Shown here piece by piece: positions 48,215-60,832 of a DNA stretch of 64,000 nucleotides (its first letter is position 1; the number at the start of each line of letters is the position of its first letter). The notes beneath the pieces were generated by a model, which searched no databases, was not told the origin of the DNA, and saw only the letters and a list, made by a program, of their open reading frames with translations. Source of the DNA: Enterobacter sp. Ag1 (lineage in GTDB: Bacteria; Pseudomonadota; Gammaproteobacteria; Enterobacterales; Enterobacteriaceae). The position numbers and the translations under genes were made by a program. The stretch is from contig AKXM01000052.1 in NCBI GenBank assembly GCA_000277545.1, forward strand, positions 1 through 64,000, written 5' to 3'.

Positions 48215-48427
48215 GATCCACGAGGATCTTCATCAGATCTCTTTAGCGATATTTGTGCGCTAGTCATTAAATTTTCCAATATGAGACGGTTATACGCTGC
48301 ACGTGTGGCAGGATCGATTACACTTAACCCGCTCAAAACTTCCCTGTGGATAATTCGTGAAGAATCTGTGAGAAACAGAAGATCTCTGCCGCGCTTTAGG
48401 CTATGATCCGCGGTCCCGATCGTGATC
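48215..48427. promoter_or_regulatory. dnaA promoter region with DnaA box and GATC cluster
   Basis: A perfect DnaA box TGTGGATAA (reverse of TTATCCACA) lies at 48345-48353, between the expected dnaA promoters. Eight GATC sites occur in 213 bases (48215, 48225, 48236, 48312, 48381, 48405, 48418, 48424), far above chance, as needed for SeqA and Dam timing control. TATGAT at 48402-48407 is the likely -10 of the downstream dnaA promoter. This is an autoregulatory region, not oriC. Confidence 0.8.
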
Positions 48428-48558
48428 CAGCCTTCACCGGGGAAACCGCAAATAGCGGTTCGCGCGCCTCCCACAGCCTGAGAGCGCGTGTCAACAATCA
48501 TGAATGTATAACTTTCAGTCTTCGTCTTTTTATCGACTTTGTTCGAGTGGAGTCCGCC

Positions 48559-49941
48559 GTGTCACTTTCGCTTTGGCAGCAGTGTCTTGCCCGATTGCAG
48601 GATGAGTTACCAGCCACAGAATTTAGTATGTGGATACGCCCCCTACAGGCGGAACTGAGCGATAACACGCTGGCTTTGTACGCGCCTAATCGTTTCGTGC
48701 TCGACTGGGTGCGGGATAAATATTTAAATAATATCAATGGGTTGCTCAACGATTTTTGCGGCAGCGATGCACCTTTATTACGCTTCGAAGTTGGCAGCAA
48801 ACCCGTGACCCAGCCCGTTGCCGCTATGGCAACCGCGGCGGCCCCTGCCCAGGTTGCACGCGCTGCAGCGCCGATGCGCCCAAGCTGGGATAACATGCCT
48901 GCGCCTGCTGAGCCGTCCTACCGTTCTAACGTTAACCTGAAACACACCTTTGATAACTTCGTTGAAGGTAAATCGAACCAGCTGGCTCGCGCGGCAGCAC
49001 GCCAGGTGGCCGATAACCCAGGCGGCGCGTATAACCCGCTCTTCCTTTATGGCGGCACCGGTTTAGGTAAAACGCACCTTTTACATGCGGTGGGTAACGG
49101 CATCATGGCCCGCAAGCCGAATGCCAAAGTGGTGTACATGCACTCTGAGCGTTTTGTTCAGGACATGGTTAAAGCACTGCAGAATAACGCCATCGAAGAG
49201 TTCAAACGCTACTACCGTTCGGTGGATGCGCTGCTTATCGATGACATCCAGTTTTTTGCCAATAAAGAACGTTCACAGGAAGAGTTTTTCCACACCTTTA
49301 ATGCCCTGCTGGAAGGGAATCAACAGATCATTCTGACGTCGGATCGTTATCCAAAAGAGATCAACGGCGTGGAGGATCGTTTGAAATCCCGTTTCGGCTG
49401 GGGGCTGACGGTGGCGATCGAGCCGCCGGAGCTTGAAACCCGTGTGGCGATCCTGATGAAAAAGGCCGACGAGAACGATATCCGTCTGCCGGGCGAAGTG
49501 GCCTTCTTTATTGCCAAGCGACTGCGCTCCAACGTCCGCGAGCTGGAAGGGGCGCTGAACCGCGTGATTGCCAACGCCAACTTTACCGGCCGGGCGATTA
49601 CCATCGACTTCGTGCGTGAAGCGCTGCGCGATCTGCTTGCGCTTCAGGAGAAGCTGGTCACCATCGATAATATTCAGAAAACGGTGGCCGAGTATTATAA
49701 AATTAAGGTCGCTGACTTGCTGTCCAAGCGTCGCTCCCGTTCCGTTGCCCGTCCGCGCCAGATGGCGATGGCGCTGGCAAAAGAGCTGACCAACCATAGC
49801 CTGCCGGAAATTGGCGATGCTTTTGGTGGACGCGACCACACCACGGTTTTACATGCCTGCCGCAAGATTGAGCAGCTGCGTGAAGAAAGCCACGATATTA
49901 AAGAAGATTTCTCCAATTTAATCAGAACATTATCTTCGTGA
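48559..49941 (+). CDS. dnaA: Chromosomal replication initiator DnaA
   Basis: DnaA binds DnaA boxes at oriC and opens the DNA. The 460-residue protein starts at GTG 48559 ([18 protein letters not shown], with GGAG upstream), the same start codon as E. coli. Domain I is residues 1-85, a variable Ala-rich linker follows, and domain III has Walker [12 protein letters not shown] and Walker [10 protein letters not shown]. Domain IV contains the signature [19 protein letters not shown]. It is seven residues shorter than E. coli DnaA, the difference lying in the linker. It heads the dnaA-dnaN-recF-gyrB cluster. Confidence 0.98.
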   Translation: MSLSLWQQCLARLQDELPATEFSMWIRPLQAELSDNTLALYAPNRFVLDWVRDKYLNNINGLLNDFCGSDAPLLRFEVGSKPVTQPVAAMATAAAPAQVARAAAPMRPSWDNMPAPAEPSYRSNVNLKHTFDNFVEGKSNQLARAAARQVADNPGGAYNPLFLYGGTGLGKTHLLHAVGNGIMARKPNAKVVYMHSERFVQDMVKALQNNAIEEFKRYYRSVDALLIDDIQFFANKERSQEEFFHTFNALLEGNQQIILTSDRYPKEINGVEDRLKSRFGWGLTVAIEPPELETRVAILMKKADENDIRLPGEVAFFIAKRLRSNVRELEGALNRVIANANFTGRAITIDFVREALRDLLALQEKLVTIDNIQKTVAEYYKIKVADLLSKRRSRSVARPRQMAMALAKELTNHSLPEIGDAFGGRDHTTVLHACRKIEQLREESHDIKEDFSNLIRTLSS

Positions 49942-49945
49942 CGCT

Positions 49946-51046
49946 ATGAAATTTACCGTTGAACGTGAACATTTATTAAAACCGCTGCAGCAGGTAAGTG
50001 GCCCCCTCGGAGGCCGCCCGACTCTGCCTATCCTGGGCAACCTGCTGCTGCAGGTGGCTGAAGGTGCACTCTCTTTAACCGGTACCGATCTGGAAATGGA
50101 GATGGTGGCGCGCGTGGCGCTGGTACAGCCTCATGAACCTGGAGCTACGACCGTACCGGCACGTAAATTCTTCGATATCTGCCGTGGCCTGCCGGAAGGG
50201 GCTGAAATTGCGGTACAGCTGGAGGGCGACCGCATGCTGGTTCGCTCCGGGCGTAGCCGCTTTTCGCTTTCCACGCTGCCGGCGGCAGACTTCCCGAACC
50301 TGGACGACTGGCAGAGCGAGGTAGAATTTACCCTGCCGCAGGCGACCATGAAGCGCCTGATCGAAGCCACGCAGTTCTCTATGGCGCATCAGGACGTTCG
50401 TTATTACCTGAACGGCATGCTGTTCGAAACCGAAGGCGAAGACCTGCGTACCGTCGCAACGGACGGCCACCGCCTGGCGGTTTGTTCGATGCCGGTTGGT
50501 CAACCTTTGCCTAATCATTCGGTTATCGTGCCCCGTAAAGGTGTGATTGAGCTGATGCGTATGCTCGACGGCGGTGAAACCCCGCTGCACGTACAAATCG
50601 GCAGCAATAACATTCGCGCTCACGTCGGCGACTTCATCTTTACCTCCAAGCTGGTGGATGGCCGCTTCCCGGACTACCGTCGCGTGCTGCCGAAGAACCC
50701 GGATAAACACCTTGATGCAGGCTGCGACCTGTTGAAGCAGGCGTTTGCCCGTGCGGCGATTTTGTCGAACGAGAAATTCCGCGGCGTGCGCCTGTTCGTC
50801 AGCGAGAACCAGCTGAAAATCACGGCAAACAACCCCGAGCAGGAAGAAGCAGAAGAGATTCTGGACGTTTCCTACGACGGTACCGAGATGGAAATCGGCT
50901 TCAACGTCAGCTATGTGCTGGACGTGCTGAACGCCCTGAAGTGTGAGAACGTCCGCATTTTGCTGACCGACTCCGTTTCCAGCGTGCAGATTGAAGACGC
51001 GGCCAGCCAGGCGGCGGCCTATGTTGTTATGCCAATGAGACTGTAG
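49946..51046 (+). CDS. dnaN: DNA polymerase III beta sliding clamp
   Basis: The 366-residue clamp protein matches E. coli DnaN in length and sequence (MKFTVEREHLLKPLQQVSGP at the start, YVVMPMRL at the end). It forms the dimeric ring that holds polymerase III, and other repair polymerases, on DNA. It begins four bases after the dnaA stop and recF begins directly after its stop, so the genes are cotranscribed. Confidence 0.98.
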   Translation: MKFTVEREHLLKPLQQVSGPLGGRPTLPILGNLLLQVAEGALSLTGTDLEMEMVARVALVQPHEPGATTVPARKFFDICRGLPEGAEIAVQLEGDRMLVRSGRSRFSLSTLPAADFPNLDDWQSEVEFTLPQATMKRLIEATQFSMAHQDVRYYLNGMLFETEGEDLRTVATDGHRLAVCSMPVGQPLPNHSVIVPRKGVIELMRMLDGGETPLHVQIGSNNIRAHVGDFIFTSKLVDGRFPDYRRVLPKNPDKHLDAGCDLLKQAFARAAILSNEKFRGVRLFVSENQLKITANNPEQEEAEEILDVSYDGTEMEIGFNVSYVLDVLNALKCENVRILLTDSVSSVQIEDAASQAAAYVVMPMRL

Positions 51047-54563
<3,517 letters not shown>

Positions 54564-54584
54564 GGTAAATCCAGCCAGACTAAA

Positions 54585-54608
54585 GAGCCGTGCTTTTAGC
54601 ACGGCTTT
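54585..54608 (+). terminator. gyrB terminator, copy 1
   Basis: GAGCCGTGC and GCACGGCT form a stem around TTTTA. The same 24 bases recur at 54748-54771. Only three T residues plus ATC follow here, so this copy looks like the weaker terminator. Confidence 0.65.
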
Positions 54609-54616
54609 ATCTTTCT

Positions 54617-54720
54617 GACAAAGAAGGAAAAAGCGTGGTTTTTCCTTCTTTGTGGCTAGCAGCCGAAAATCAATGAATTGATTTTCCTGGTTTATTTTTT
54701 GGTGTCCTCTGGTATTTCAT
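54617..54720 (+). repeat. Dispersed intergenic hairpin repeat, copy 2 (between gyrB and yidB)
   Basis: AAAGAAGGAAAAA, a six-base loop GCGTGG and TTTTTCCTTCTTT make a perfect 13-bp hairpin. A second hairpin AAAATCAAT/ATTGATTTT follows at 54665-54684. The core and several downstream blocks match the copy at 18167-18245. The element is bracketed by the two identical 24-base gyrB terminators. Confidence 0.75.
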
Positions 54721-54747
54721 CTATACCTTTGCCTCACCATCGTGATG

Positions 54748-54771
54748 GAGCCGTGCTTTTAGCACGGCTTT
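54748..54771 (+). terminator. gyrB terminator, copy 2
   Basis: An exact 24-base duplicate of 54585-54608, here followed by further T residues (TTTTTTTA), as expected of a functional intrinsic terminator. Confidence 0.75.
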
Positions 54772-54827
54772 TTTTATGGGCGCTATACTTTCCGGTGTCG
54801 ATTTTCTACATCACAGAGGGAAACCCC

Positions 54828-55226
54828 ATGGGACTTTTTGATCAGGTTGCGGGCTCGCTGCTGAACGGTGACGCCGGTAAATATCAGGCCATTCTAAGCT
54901 GGGTAGAACAGCAGGGCGGTATTCAGGCGCTGCTGGACAAGCTGCGCCAGGGCGGCTTAAGCGAAATCGTCTCCTCGTGGCTCAGCAGCAACAGCACAAA
55001 TCAGCCGCTGAGCGGCGACCAGATAACTCAGGCCCTGGGTTCGCCGTCCGTTGCCGCGCTGGGGGAAAAACTGGGCGTGGATACCGGCTCGGCTTCCGCT
55101 TTACTGGCGGAATACCTGCCGAAGGTGATCGACGCGCTGTCGCCAAACGGTGAAGTGACGCCGGAAGCCCATAACGACTTGCTAAGTGCTGGCGTTAACC
55201 TGTTGAAAGGTAAGTTGTTCAGCTGA
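54828..55226 (+). CDS. yidB: YidB, DUF937 family protein
   Basis: A 132-residue protein of the same length as E. coli YidB (GDAGKYQAILSWVEQQGGIQ, LGEKLGVDTGSASALLAEYL, NDLLSAGVNLLKGKLF). The function is unknown; the family is predicted to be small, helical and soluble. ATG 54828 has AGAGGGAAA upstream; the open frame extends to 54678 but crosses the terminator and is not supported. Confidence 0.9.
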   Translation: MGLFDQVAGSLLNGDAGKYQAILSWVEQQGGIQALLDKLRQGGLSEIVSSWLSSNSTNQPLSGDQITQALGSPSVAALGEKLGVDTGSASALLAEYLPKVIDALSPNGEVTPEAHNDLLSAGVNLLKGKLFS

Positions 55227-55237
55227 CCTTTTTGTTG

Positions 55238-55265
55238 GCCCCGGCTGTATGTCCGGGGCTTTTAA
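55238..55265 (+). terminator. Terminator of yidB
   Basis: GCCCCGG pairs with CCGGGGC around CTGTATGT, followed by TTTTAAAA. Confidence 0.7.
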
Positions 55266-55374
55266 AAGAGGAGTTTGCCTGCCGCCTCTCATCCCCCTTT
55301 TCCCCGGAGTTTGCTGCTGTTTTTTGAGCGGAATCGCGTTAGCATGAGGTAAATCCATTACCTCTGAAGATCTC

Positions 55375-56187
55375 ATGACCATAAAACTGATTGCAATTGA
55401 TATGGATGGCACGCTGCTGCTGCCAGACCACACTATCTCTCCGGCGGTAAAACAGGCCGTTGCGGCGGCGCGCGAGCGCGGCGTGAACGTCGTGATCTGT
55501 ACCGGTCGTCCGTTTGCTGGCGTTGAAAGCTACCTGCGTGAGCTGCAGATGGATAAGCCCGGCGACTACTGCATCACTTACAACGGCGCGCTGGTGCAGA
55601 AGGCAAGCGACGGCAGCACCGTCGCCCAGACGGCGCTGAACTATGACGACTATCGTTTCCTGGAAAACCTGTCCCGCGAAGTGGGCTCACACTTCCATGC
55701 GCTGGATCGTCATACCCTTTACACCGCGAACCGCGATATCAGCTACTACACGGTGCATGAGTCCTTTATCGCCAGTATTCCTTTGGTGTTCTGCGAAGCG
55801 GAAAACATGGATAAAAACGGCGAGTTCCTGAAAGTCATGATGATTGACGAGCCGGCTATTCTCGATGAGGCCATCACCCGAATCCCGGCCGACGTCTTTG
55901 AGCGGTATACGCTGCTGAAAAGCTCGCCTTACTTCCTGGAAATCCTCGACAAGCGTGTCAACAAAGGCACCGGCGTGAAGTCACTGGCGGAGAAACTGGG
56001 CATTAAGCCGGAAGAAGTGATGACCATTGGCGACCAGGAAAACGACATCGCAATGCTGGAATACGCCGGTATGGGCGTGGCGATGGACAACGCGACCGAC
56101 AAAGTGAAAGCCGTCAGCAACTTCGTCACCAAATCCAACCTGGAAGACGGCGTGGCCTACGCTATCGAGAAGTTTGTGCTGAATTAA
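55375..56187 (+). CDS. yidA: Sugar phosphatase YidA (HAD Cof subfamily)
   Basis: A 270-residue Cof-type HAD phosphatase. Motif I is AIDMDGTLLLPDH (nucleophile D9), motif II VICTGRPFAG, motif III lysine in NKGTGVKSLAEKLG, and motif IV GDQENDIAMLEYAGMGVAMDNA. E. coli YidA hydrolyses a range of sugar phosphates, including erythrose 4-phosphate, and alpha-glucose 1-phosphate. It is monocistronic, with terminators on both sides. In E. coli the dgo galactonate cluster follows; here a different gene pair does. Confidence 0.95.
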   Translation: MTIKLIAIDMDGTLLLPDHTISPAVKQAVAAARERGVNVVICTGRPFAGVESYLRELQMDKPGDYCITYNGALVQKASDGSTVAQTALNYDDYRFLENLSREVGSHFHALDRHTLYTANRDISYYTVHESFIASIPLVFCEAENMDKNGEFLKVMMIDEPAILDEAITRIPADVFERYTLLKSSPYFLEILDKRVNKGTGVKSLAEKLGIKPEEVMTIGDQENDIAMLEYAGMGVAMDNATDKVKAVSNFVTKSNLEDGVAYAIEKFVLN

Positions 56188-56213
56188 CCGGCTCTTATCT
56201 CGTCTGCTGGAGA

Positions 56214-56240
56214 GGGGAGCGCCAGGTGCGCTCCCTTTTG
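56214..56240. terminator. Terminator between yidA and the deiminase gene
   Basis: GGGAGCG pairs with CGCTCCC around CCAGGTG and is followed by TTTTGTTATTT. It ends directly at the stop codon of the convergent gene. Confidence 0.7.
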
Positions 56241-57362
56241 TTATTTCACTGCGGGTAACTGATTTGTTACACAGTGAATCCCTCCGCCTCCGGCGGCAAT
56301 TGCGTCGATGTTTAGCTGCACAACCTCACGCTCAGGGTAAAGCGTCGACAGCAAACTAAGCGCCGCTTCGTCCGTCTCTTCATCGCCAAACTCCGGGGCG
56401 ATAATCGCGCCGTTAATCACGAAGTAATTGATGTACCCGGCGGCAAAGTCCGGGTTTCCTTCGCTGAAGCGGCTTGCGCGTGAGACCTGCGGCGGCGTGA
56501 CGGTGTGAACCTGTAGCCTGCGGCCCTCGGCGTCAGTGGCCTGCCTGAGGATGTCCAGGTGCGTCTGCGTCACTTTGTGGTCCCAGGAATCCGGGTCGGG
56601 ATCGAGGTTGGCGATCACTACGCCGGGCTCAACAAAACGGGCGTAAAAATCGACATGGGCATCGGTAATATCTTTGCCTTTGATGCCCGGCAGCCAGATG
56701 ATTTTTTTCAGGCCAAGCTGTGTTTTCAGCTCCTGCTCTACCCGGTCGCGGCTCCAGCCGGGATTGCGGTTGGCGTTTACCCAACTGCTTTCGGTCATGA
56801 TGCCGGTGCCGTGCCCGTCCACTTCAATCCCGCCACCTTCGCCCGTCAGCGCGCTGCGGATAAACGGCGCTGCACCGTATTTTTCGGCCATAAATGCCGC
56901 CAGCTTCGTGTCTTTGCTGTGCCGCTGCTTATTGCCCCAGCCGTTGAAGTTAAAGCCCACGGCGGCGAGTTTGCCTGCCGATGAAGTGACAAAGCACGCG
57001 CCGGTGTCCCGCATCCAGATGTCGTCCAGCTCGGTCACCACGTAAGTGACGTTGTGGCTGCCGCATTTTTCCTCCGCCAGCGTGCGTTCGTGCTCCCGGC
57101 AAAATACCGTCAGCGGCTGGTAACCGGCGATGGCGTGCGCGATGCGCCCCAGGGCATCCTGCACGTCAGGGGTAAAATCTTTCCAGATAGCGCGCTGAGC
57201 GCCAAACGCGATAAATGCACGTTGCTGCGGTTCTCCTTCGTCAGGCATACGCCAGCCCGGGCTAACGGCCGCGAAGGCAGAAACAGGCAGCCCGAGAGAA
57301 CCTGCCATACCCATCCCGGCCAGCACCGAGGCACATTTAATAAATTCACGACGCGTTGACAT
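56241..57362 (-). CDS. Tat-exported agmatine deiminase / peptidyl-arginine deiminase family enzyme
   Basis: The 373-residue protein starts MSTRREFIK, a twin-arginine (S/TRRxFxK) signal, followed by a hydrophobic stretch (SVLAGMGMAGSLGLPVSAFA), so it should be folded in the cytoplasm and exported by Tat. The mature part is a PF04371 guanidino-modifying enzyme: ELDDIWMRDTGACF, TGEGGGIEVDG, ITDAHVDFYARF and the catalytic cysteine in GGGGIHCVTNQLPA are all present. Known relatives deiminate agmatine to N-carbamoylputrescine. Most are cytoplasmic, so export is unusual. ATG 57362 is chosen because it begins the Tat signal; the open frame reaches 57494. The divergent LysR gene is the likely regulator. 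Confidence 0.85.
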   Translation of the reverse strand: MSTRREFIKCASVLAGMGMAGSLGLPVSAFAAVSPGWRMPDEGEPQQRAFIAFGAQRAIWKDFTPDVQDALGRIAHAIAGYQPLTVFCREHERTLAEEKCGSHNVTYVVTELDDIWMRDTGACFVTSSAGKLAAVGFNFNGWGNKQRHSKDTKLAAFMAEKYGAAPFIRSALTGEGGGIEVDGHGTGIMTESSWVNANRNPGWSRDRVEQELKTQLGLKKIIWLPGIKGKDITDAHVDFYARFVEPGVVIANLDPDPDSWDHKVTQTHLDILRQATDAEGRRLQVHTVTPPQVSRASRFSEGNPDFAAGYINYFVINGAIIAPEFGDEETDEAALSLLSTLYPEREVVQLNIDAIAAGGGGIHCVTNQLPAVK

Positions 57363-57492
57363 ACCGGACTCCCGTATAGCTGTTTTAACGTAAGAAATTA
57401 TGCTCAGTATTACAGGTGGATATTTCATCACTGGCTGAATTCGGCTTCCAACGATATATTTAGCGGACATCTGATTAGCCTGGCTTATCGAC

Positions 57493-58368
57493 ATGTTAAA
57501 ACACTGGCCACCGTTAAATGCCCTGCGTGGGTTTGAAGCCGCCGCGCGTCTGGGAAGCTTTCACCAGGCTGCGTCTGAACTGCACCTGACCCAGTCGGCC
57601 ATCAGCCAGCAAATCCGCAGCCTGGAGGATTACCTGGAGCAGCCGCTGTTCTTTCGCAGCGGGCGCAGCGTCAGCCTGACGGACGCCGGCCAGGATCTCT
57701 ACAGCACCGCGCAGGTCATGCTGCAACAGCTGGCGGTGGGTATTCGTCGGCTCGATCAGTACCGCAAGCCGAATCAGCTTATCGTGAACACCACGCCCGC
57801 TTTCGCCAGGCATTGGCTGTTGCCTAATCTGGCGGACTTTAATCGCCGGTATCCGCAGACCGATCTTTGGCTGTTCACCAGCTTCGACCCGCCGGATATG
57901 GCCAGCGAAACCGTCGATGTGGCTATCCGGGATGACCTCAGCCAGCAGGCAGAATGTCTTTTCGAGGTGTTGTACAAGGATAGACTTTATCCGGCCAGCC
58001 ATCCCGCCGTGCAGGATTTGCCGGTAGAGCAGCGACTAACGCTGCACGGCGAACGCGAGATGAGCTGGGAGCACTGGAGCGTGGCTGGCGGGGTGGACGT
58101 TGGCCAGCAAAGCCAGGGGATGAATTTCTCCGATCCTGGATTGTTGCTTGATGCCGCCGCAGACGGGCTGGGTATTGCGCTTGTCAGCCAGCTGCTGGCA
58201 GAAAGAAAAAGGGAAATTAAGCAACTTCGCCCGCTGGTGGAGCAAACCGTGCGCGGCGCTGACTGGGCTTGGCTTATCCATCGTGAAAGCGAAAATGACC
58301 CGTTAACCCGCCAGTTTTGCGCGTGGCTCCGGGGCAGGTTGCCTGGCAAAGTGGAAAGGCCTGGCTAA
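57493..58368 (+). CDS. LysR-family regulator, GcvA-like, divergent to the deiminase gene
   Basis: A 291-residue regulator beginning LKHWPPLNALRGFEAAARLG, typical of the GcvA/AmpR subgroup. Its helix-turn-helix reads SFHQAASELHLTQSAISQQI. The effector domain contains VDVAIRDDL and ADGLGIALVSQLLA. The 130-base gap to the divergent deiminase is the likely binding region. Its ligand is unknown; agmatine or a related amine is a guess from the neighbour. Confidence 0.85.
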   Translation: MLKHWPPLNALRGFEAAARLGSFHQAASELHLTQSAISQQIRSLEDYLEQPLFFRSGRSVSLTDAGQDLYSTAQVMLQQLAVGIRRLDQYRKPNQLIVNTTPAFARHWLLPNLADFNRRYPQTDLWLFTSFDPPDMASETVDVAIRDDLSQQAECLFEVLYKDRLYPASHPAVQDLPVEQRLTLHGEREMSWEHWSVAGGVDVGQQSQGMNFSDPGLLLDAAADGLGIALVSQLLAERKREIKQLRPLVEQTVRGADWAWLIHRESENDPLTRQFCAWLRGRLPGKVERPG

Positions 58369-58410
58369 TTCTTTTACCCTGAGGCGTACTCAGCGCTTCA
58401 GGGCAAAATC

Positions 58411-59679
58411 GTGATCAAACAACTCACCTTCGCACCGCGTCATCATCAGCTTACCAACGTTAACACCTGGACGCCGGACAGCCAGTGGCTGGCCTTCGAC
58501 GTTCGGCCTTCGGGAGCCTCTTTTACCGGCACAACCATCGAGCGAGTTAATATCCAGAACGGTGACGTCGAGGTGGTTTATCGCGCCCCTGCAGGCGCCC
58601 ACGTTGGCGTAGTGACCGTGAACCCACGACAGCCGGAGCGCTACGTTTTCATCCATGGCCCGGAAAACCCGGACGTCGACTGGCACTATGACTTCCACCA
58701 CCGCCGTGGCGTGGTTGTGGCGCAGGGTGAGGCCAGCAATCTTGATGCAATGGACATTACCTCGCCCTATACCCCAGGCGCGCTGCGCGGCGGCAGCCAT
58801 GTTCACGTCTGGAGCCCGGACGGCAGCCGCTTGAGCTTCACCTACAACGACCACGTTATGCACGAGCTTGATGCGCGCCTCGACCTGCGTAACGTCGGCG
58901 TCGCGCTGCCGTTTGGCCCCGTGACGCCGCCTAAACAGCATCCACGAGAATACGGCGGGAGCCATTATTGCGTGCTGGTGAGCCGCACGACGGCAGAGCC
59001 AGAGCCCGGCAGCGATGAGATTAACCGTGCCTACGAAGAAGGCTGGGTCGGGGAACATGGCTACCGGAAGCCAGACGGCAGCGTTCAACGCTGGGCGCTG
59101 GCGTTTATCGGCGATACCCGGTTAGCAAACGGCGAGAAGGTGCCCGAGCTGTTTATCGTGGACCTTCCCAATGAGCCGCAGGCTTACCAGCAGGCCGGAA
59201 GTGAACCGCTGTGTGGCACCGCCACGACGCTGCCAGCGCCGCCAAAAAGCGTGATGCAACGTCGGCTGACCTTTACCCATCAGCGCCGTTATCCGGGTCT
59301 GGTGAATCAGCCCCGGCACTGGATCCGCAGCAGCCCGGACGGCAGTCAGCTTGCCTTCCTGATGCGTGACGACAGCGGCGTGGTGCAGCTTTGGGTGATA
59401 TCCCCGAACGGCGGCGAGCCCCGGCAGGTTACCCACGGTGAGCACGACATTCAGTCGGCCTTTAACTGGCATCCTTCAGGTAAAGCTCTTGGGTTTGTGC
59501 AGCAGGGGCGTGTGGTGCTGTGTGACGCGCAAAGCGGGGTCATTACGCCATTAAGTTCGGCAGAGGGCGAAGCACCTTCTGGCGATGCCATCGTCTTCTC
59601 CCCGAACGGCAAGCTGGTTGCCTGGATGCAGGACGTCGACGGTTTCCGCCAGTTATGGAGCGCGGAAACCGGCCTGTAA
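58411..59679 (+). CDS. yidR: YidR, DUF3748 beta-propeller-like protein
   Basis: A 422-residue protein close to E. coli YidR (415 residues): NTWTPDSQWLAFDVRPSGAS, FIHGPENPD, WHYDFHHRRG, REYGGSHYCVLVS, and repeated SPDG/SPNG turns (WSPDGSRLSF, SSPDGSQLAF, FSPNGKLVAW) that suggest a TolB/WD-like beta-propeller. It lacks a signal peptide. The function is unknown. GTG 58411 is taken as the start. An extra segment near GYRKPDGSVQRW distinguishes it from E. coli. Confidence 0.9.
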   Translation: MIKQLTFAPRHHQLTNVNTWTPDSQWLAFDVRPSGASFTGTTIERVNIQNGDVEVVYRAPAGAHVGVVTVNPRQPERYVFIHGPENPDVDWHYDFHHRRGVVVAQGEASNLDAMDITSPYTPGALRGGSHVHVWSPDGSRLSFTYNDHVMHELDARLDLRNVGVALPFGPVTPPKQHPREYGGSHYCVLVSRTTAEPEPGSDEINRAYEEGWVGEHGYRKPDGSVQRWALAFIGDTRLANGEKVPELFIVDLPNEPQAYQQAGSEPLCGTATTLPAPPKSVMQRRLTFTHQRRYPGLVNQPRHWIRSSPDGSQLAFLMRDDSGVVQLWVISPNGGEPRQVTHGEHDIQSAFNWHPSGKALGFVQQGRVVLCDAQSGVITPLSSAEGEAPSGDAIVFSPNGKLVAWMQDVDGFRQLWSAETGL

Positions 59680-59684
59680 ATGAT

Positions 59685-60017
59685 TCAGTGAGGCAGTTCT
59701 GCCGGTGGGATAACGGCGTTAGTGGCCAGATTCTGTTGCTCGCTGGCTTCCACACGCGATCTCACCGAATTGTCCTTGCGGAACATATCCCACGGCAGCA
59801 GCACCGTGTCGAGCACGGCGGTAAACGGCAGGTCTAGCGCAACCAGCGGCTTGATTGCCCAACTGGTATCGTCGTCGCCAAGCGTTGCCGCACTGGCTCG
59901 GGTACCAGGATACAAGCCTTCTTTGCCGCCGCTGTGTGACATCATACTTGAGCAGCCGGTCAGTAATAACAGCCCGCTGCTAATCACCAGAGTTGGAAAC
60001 CAGTTTCTCATTATCAT
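59685..60017 (-). CDS. yidQ: YidQ, DUF1375 lipoprotein
   Basis: A 110-residue lipoprotein with signal and lipobox LLLLTGCSS (C at about residue 22), then the conserved YPGTRASA and LDLPFTAVLDTVLLPWD. It matches E. coli YidQ. Its function is unknown; DUF1375 members are small outer-membrane lipoproteins. ATG 60017 and ATG 60011 are both possible. It is convergent with yidR, five bases apart, and divergent from ibpA. Confidence 0.9.
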   Translation of the reverse strand: MIMRNWFPTLVISSGLLLLTGCSSMMSHSGGKEGLYPGTRASAATLGDDDTSWAIKPLVALDLPFTAVLDTVLLPWDMFRKDNSVRSRVEASEQQNLATNAVIPPAELPH

Positions 60018-60198
60018 TTTGCTGTCATCTTCAATGGTTGGCGGAGTACCAGCCCCAGCGGAGTTATAACACCCGCCCGTGATTTAAAAATGTTCCTCGT
60101 TCCGCTCTGCGGCGGCTATCGCATATTTTTAACCTTTTATGCTGTTTGCCAGTCTAAGTAAGGAAAGCCATTCACGCAAAAAATTTGCGTTCAGGCGC

Positions 60199-60226
60199 CT
60201 TGAAAAATTTTAAGCAAGCCACATTT
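60199..60226 (+). promoter_or_regulatory. Sigma-32 heat-shock promoter of ibpA
   Basis: CTTGAAA (60199-60205), a 13-base spacer and CCACATTT (60219-60226). The RpoH consensus is CTTGAAA-N13/14-CCCCATNT. Confidence 0.85.
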
Positions 60227-60235
60227 TAGTAGGGT

Positions 60236-60331
60236 AACCAGAGAGAGTACGCCGATTGGGTACTCAGGTTCATGGCCTGTCCAAAGGGAAGGCTTTTACA
60301 TCTTACTCGCTGATTTCAGGAGCTTTTTATT
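60236..60331 (+). promoter_or_regulatory. ROSE-type RNA thermometer in the ibpA leader
   Basis: CTCGCT (60306-60311) can pair with the Shine-Dalgarno AGGAG (60318-60322) leaving one G bulged, the defining ROSE feature (U[U/C]GCU motif). The leader of about 95 bases contains further stems upstream, as in the E. coli ibpA thermometer. Confidence 0.75.
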
Positions 60332-60745
60332 ATGCGTAACTTCGATCTTTCTCCGCTGTACCGTTCCGCCATTGGTTTTGACCGTCTGTTTAATCTGCTG
60401 GAAAGCAACCAGAGCCAAAGTAACGGCGGCTACCCTCCGTACAACGTTGAATTAGTGGACGAAAACCACTATCGCATTGCTATCGCCGTCGCCGGTTTCG
60501 CAGAAAGCGAACTTGAGATCACTGCCCAGGATAACTTGCTTATCGTCAAAGGGGCGCACGCGGGCGAGCAGCAAGAGCGGACTTACCTCTACCAGGGCAT
60601 TGCCGAACGCAACTTCGAGCGCAAATTCCAGCTGGCGGAAAACATCCACGTTCGTGGCGCGAACCTGGTCAACGGCCTGCTGTACATCAGCCTGGAACGT
60701 GAAATTCCTGAATCGATGAAGCCTCGCCGCATCGAAATCAACTAA
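60332..60745 (+). CDS. ibpA: Small heat-shock protein IbpA
   Basis: A 137-residue alpha-crystallin-domain holdase ([20 protein letters not shown] at the start, ending in RRIEIN). IbpA binds unfolding proteins and, in E. coli, also represses ibpA and ibpB translation. The alpha-crystallin domain spans about residues 35-125, with the GVL-like motif NGLLYISL. It is controlled by sigma-32 and a ROSE element, and is followed by ibpB 113 bases later. Confidence 0.97.
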   Translation: MRNFDLSPLYRSAIGFDRLFNLLESNQSQSNGGYPPYNVELVDENHYRIAIAVAGFAESELEITAQDNLLIVKGAHAGEQQERTYLYQGIAERNFERKFQLAENIHVRGANLVNGLLYISLEREIPESMKPRRIEIN

Positions 60746-60832
60746 TTCATGGGGTCGCGCCGCGCGCGGCCCGTCATCAAGCTGGCTTGCCGTCAGGGAG
60801 CCAATGCCCGTTCGCATGCGGGCAGGTTATTT

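Larger units (their letters stand above)
60018..60331. other. Regulatory region between yidQ and ibpA
   Basis: A 314-base gap with no gene. It holds a heat-shock promoter (60199-60226) and the long ibpA leader with its RNA thermometer. Confidence 0.7.

Noticed and set aside
48403..48558. N-terminal extension of dnaA
   Set aside because: The frame is open but the extension covers the dnaA promoter and leader, and known DnaA proteins start at the GTG equivalent to 48559.
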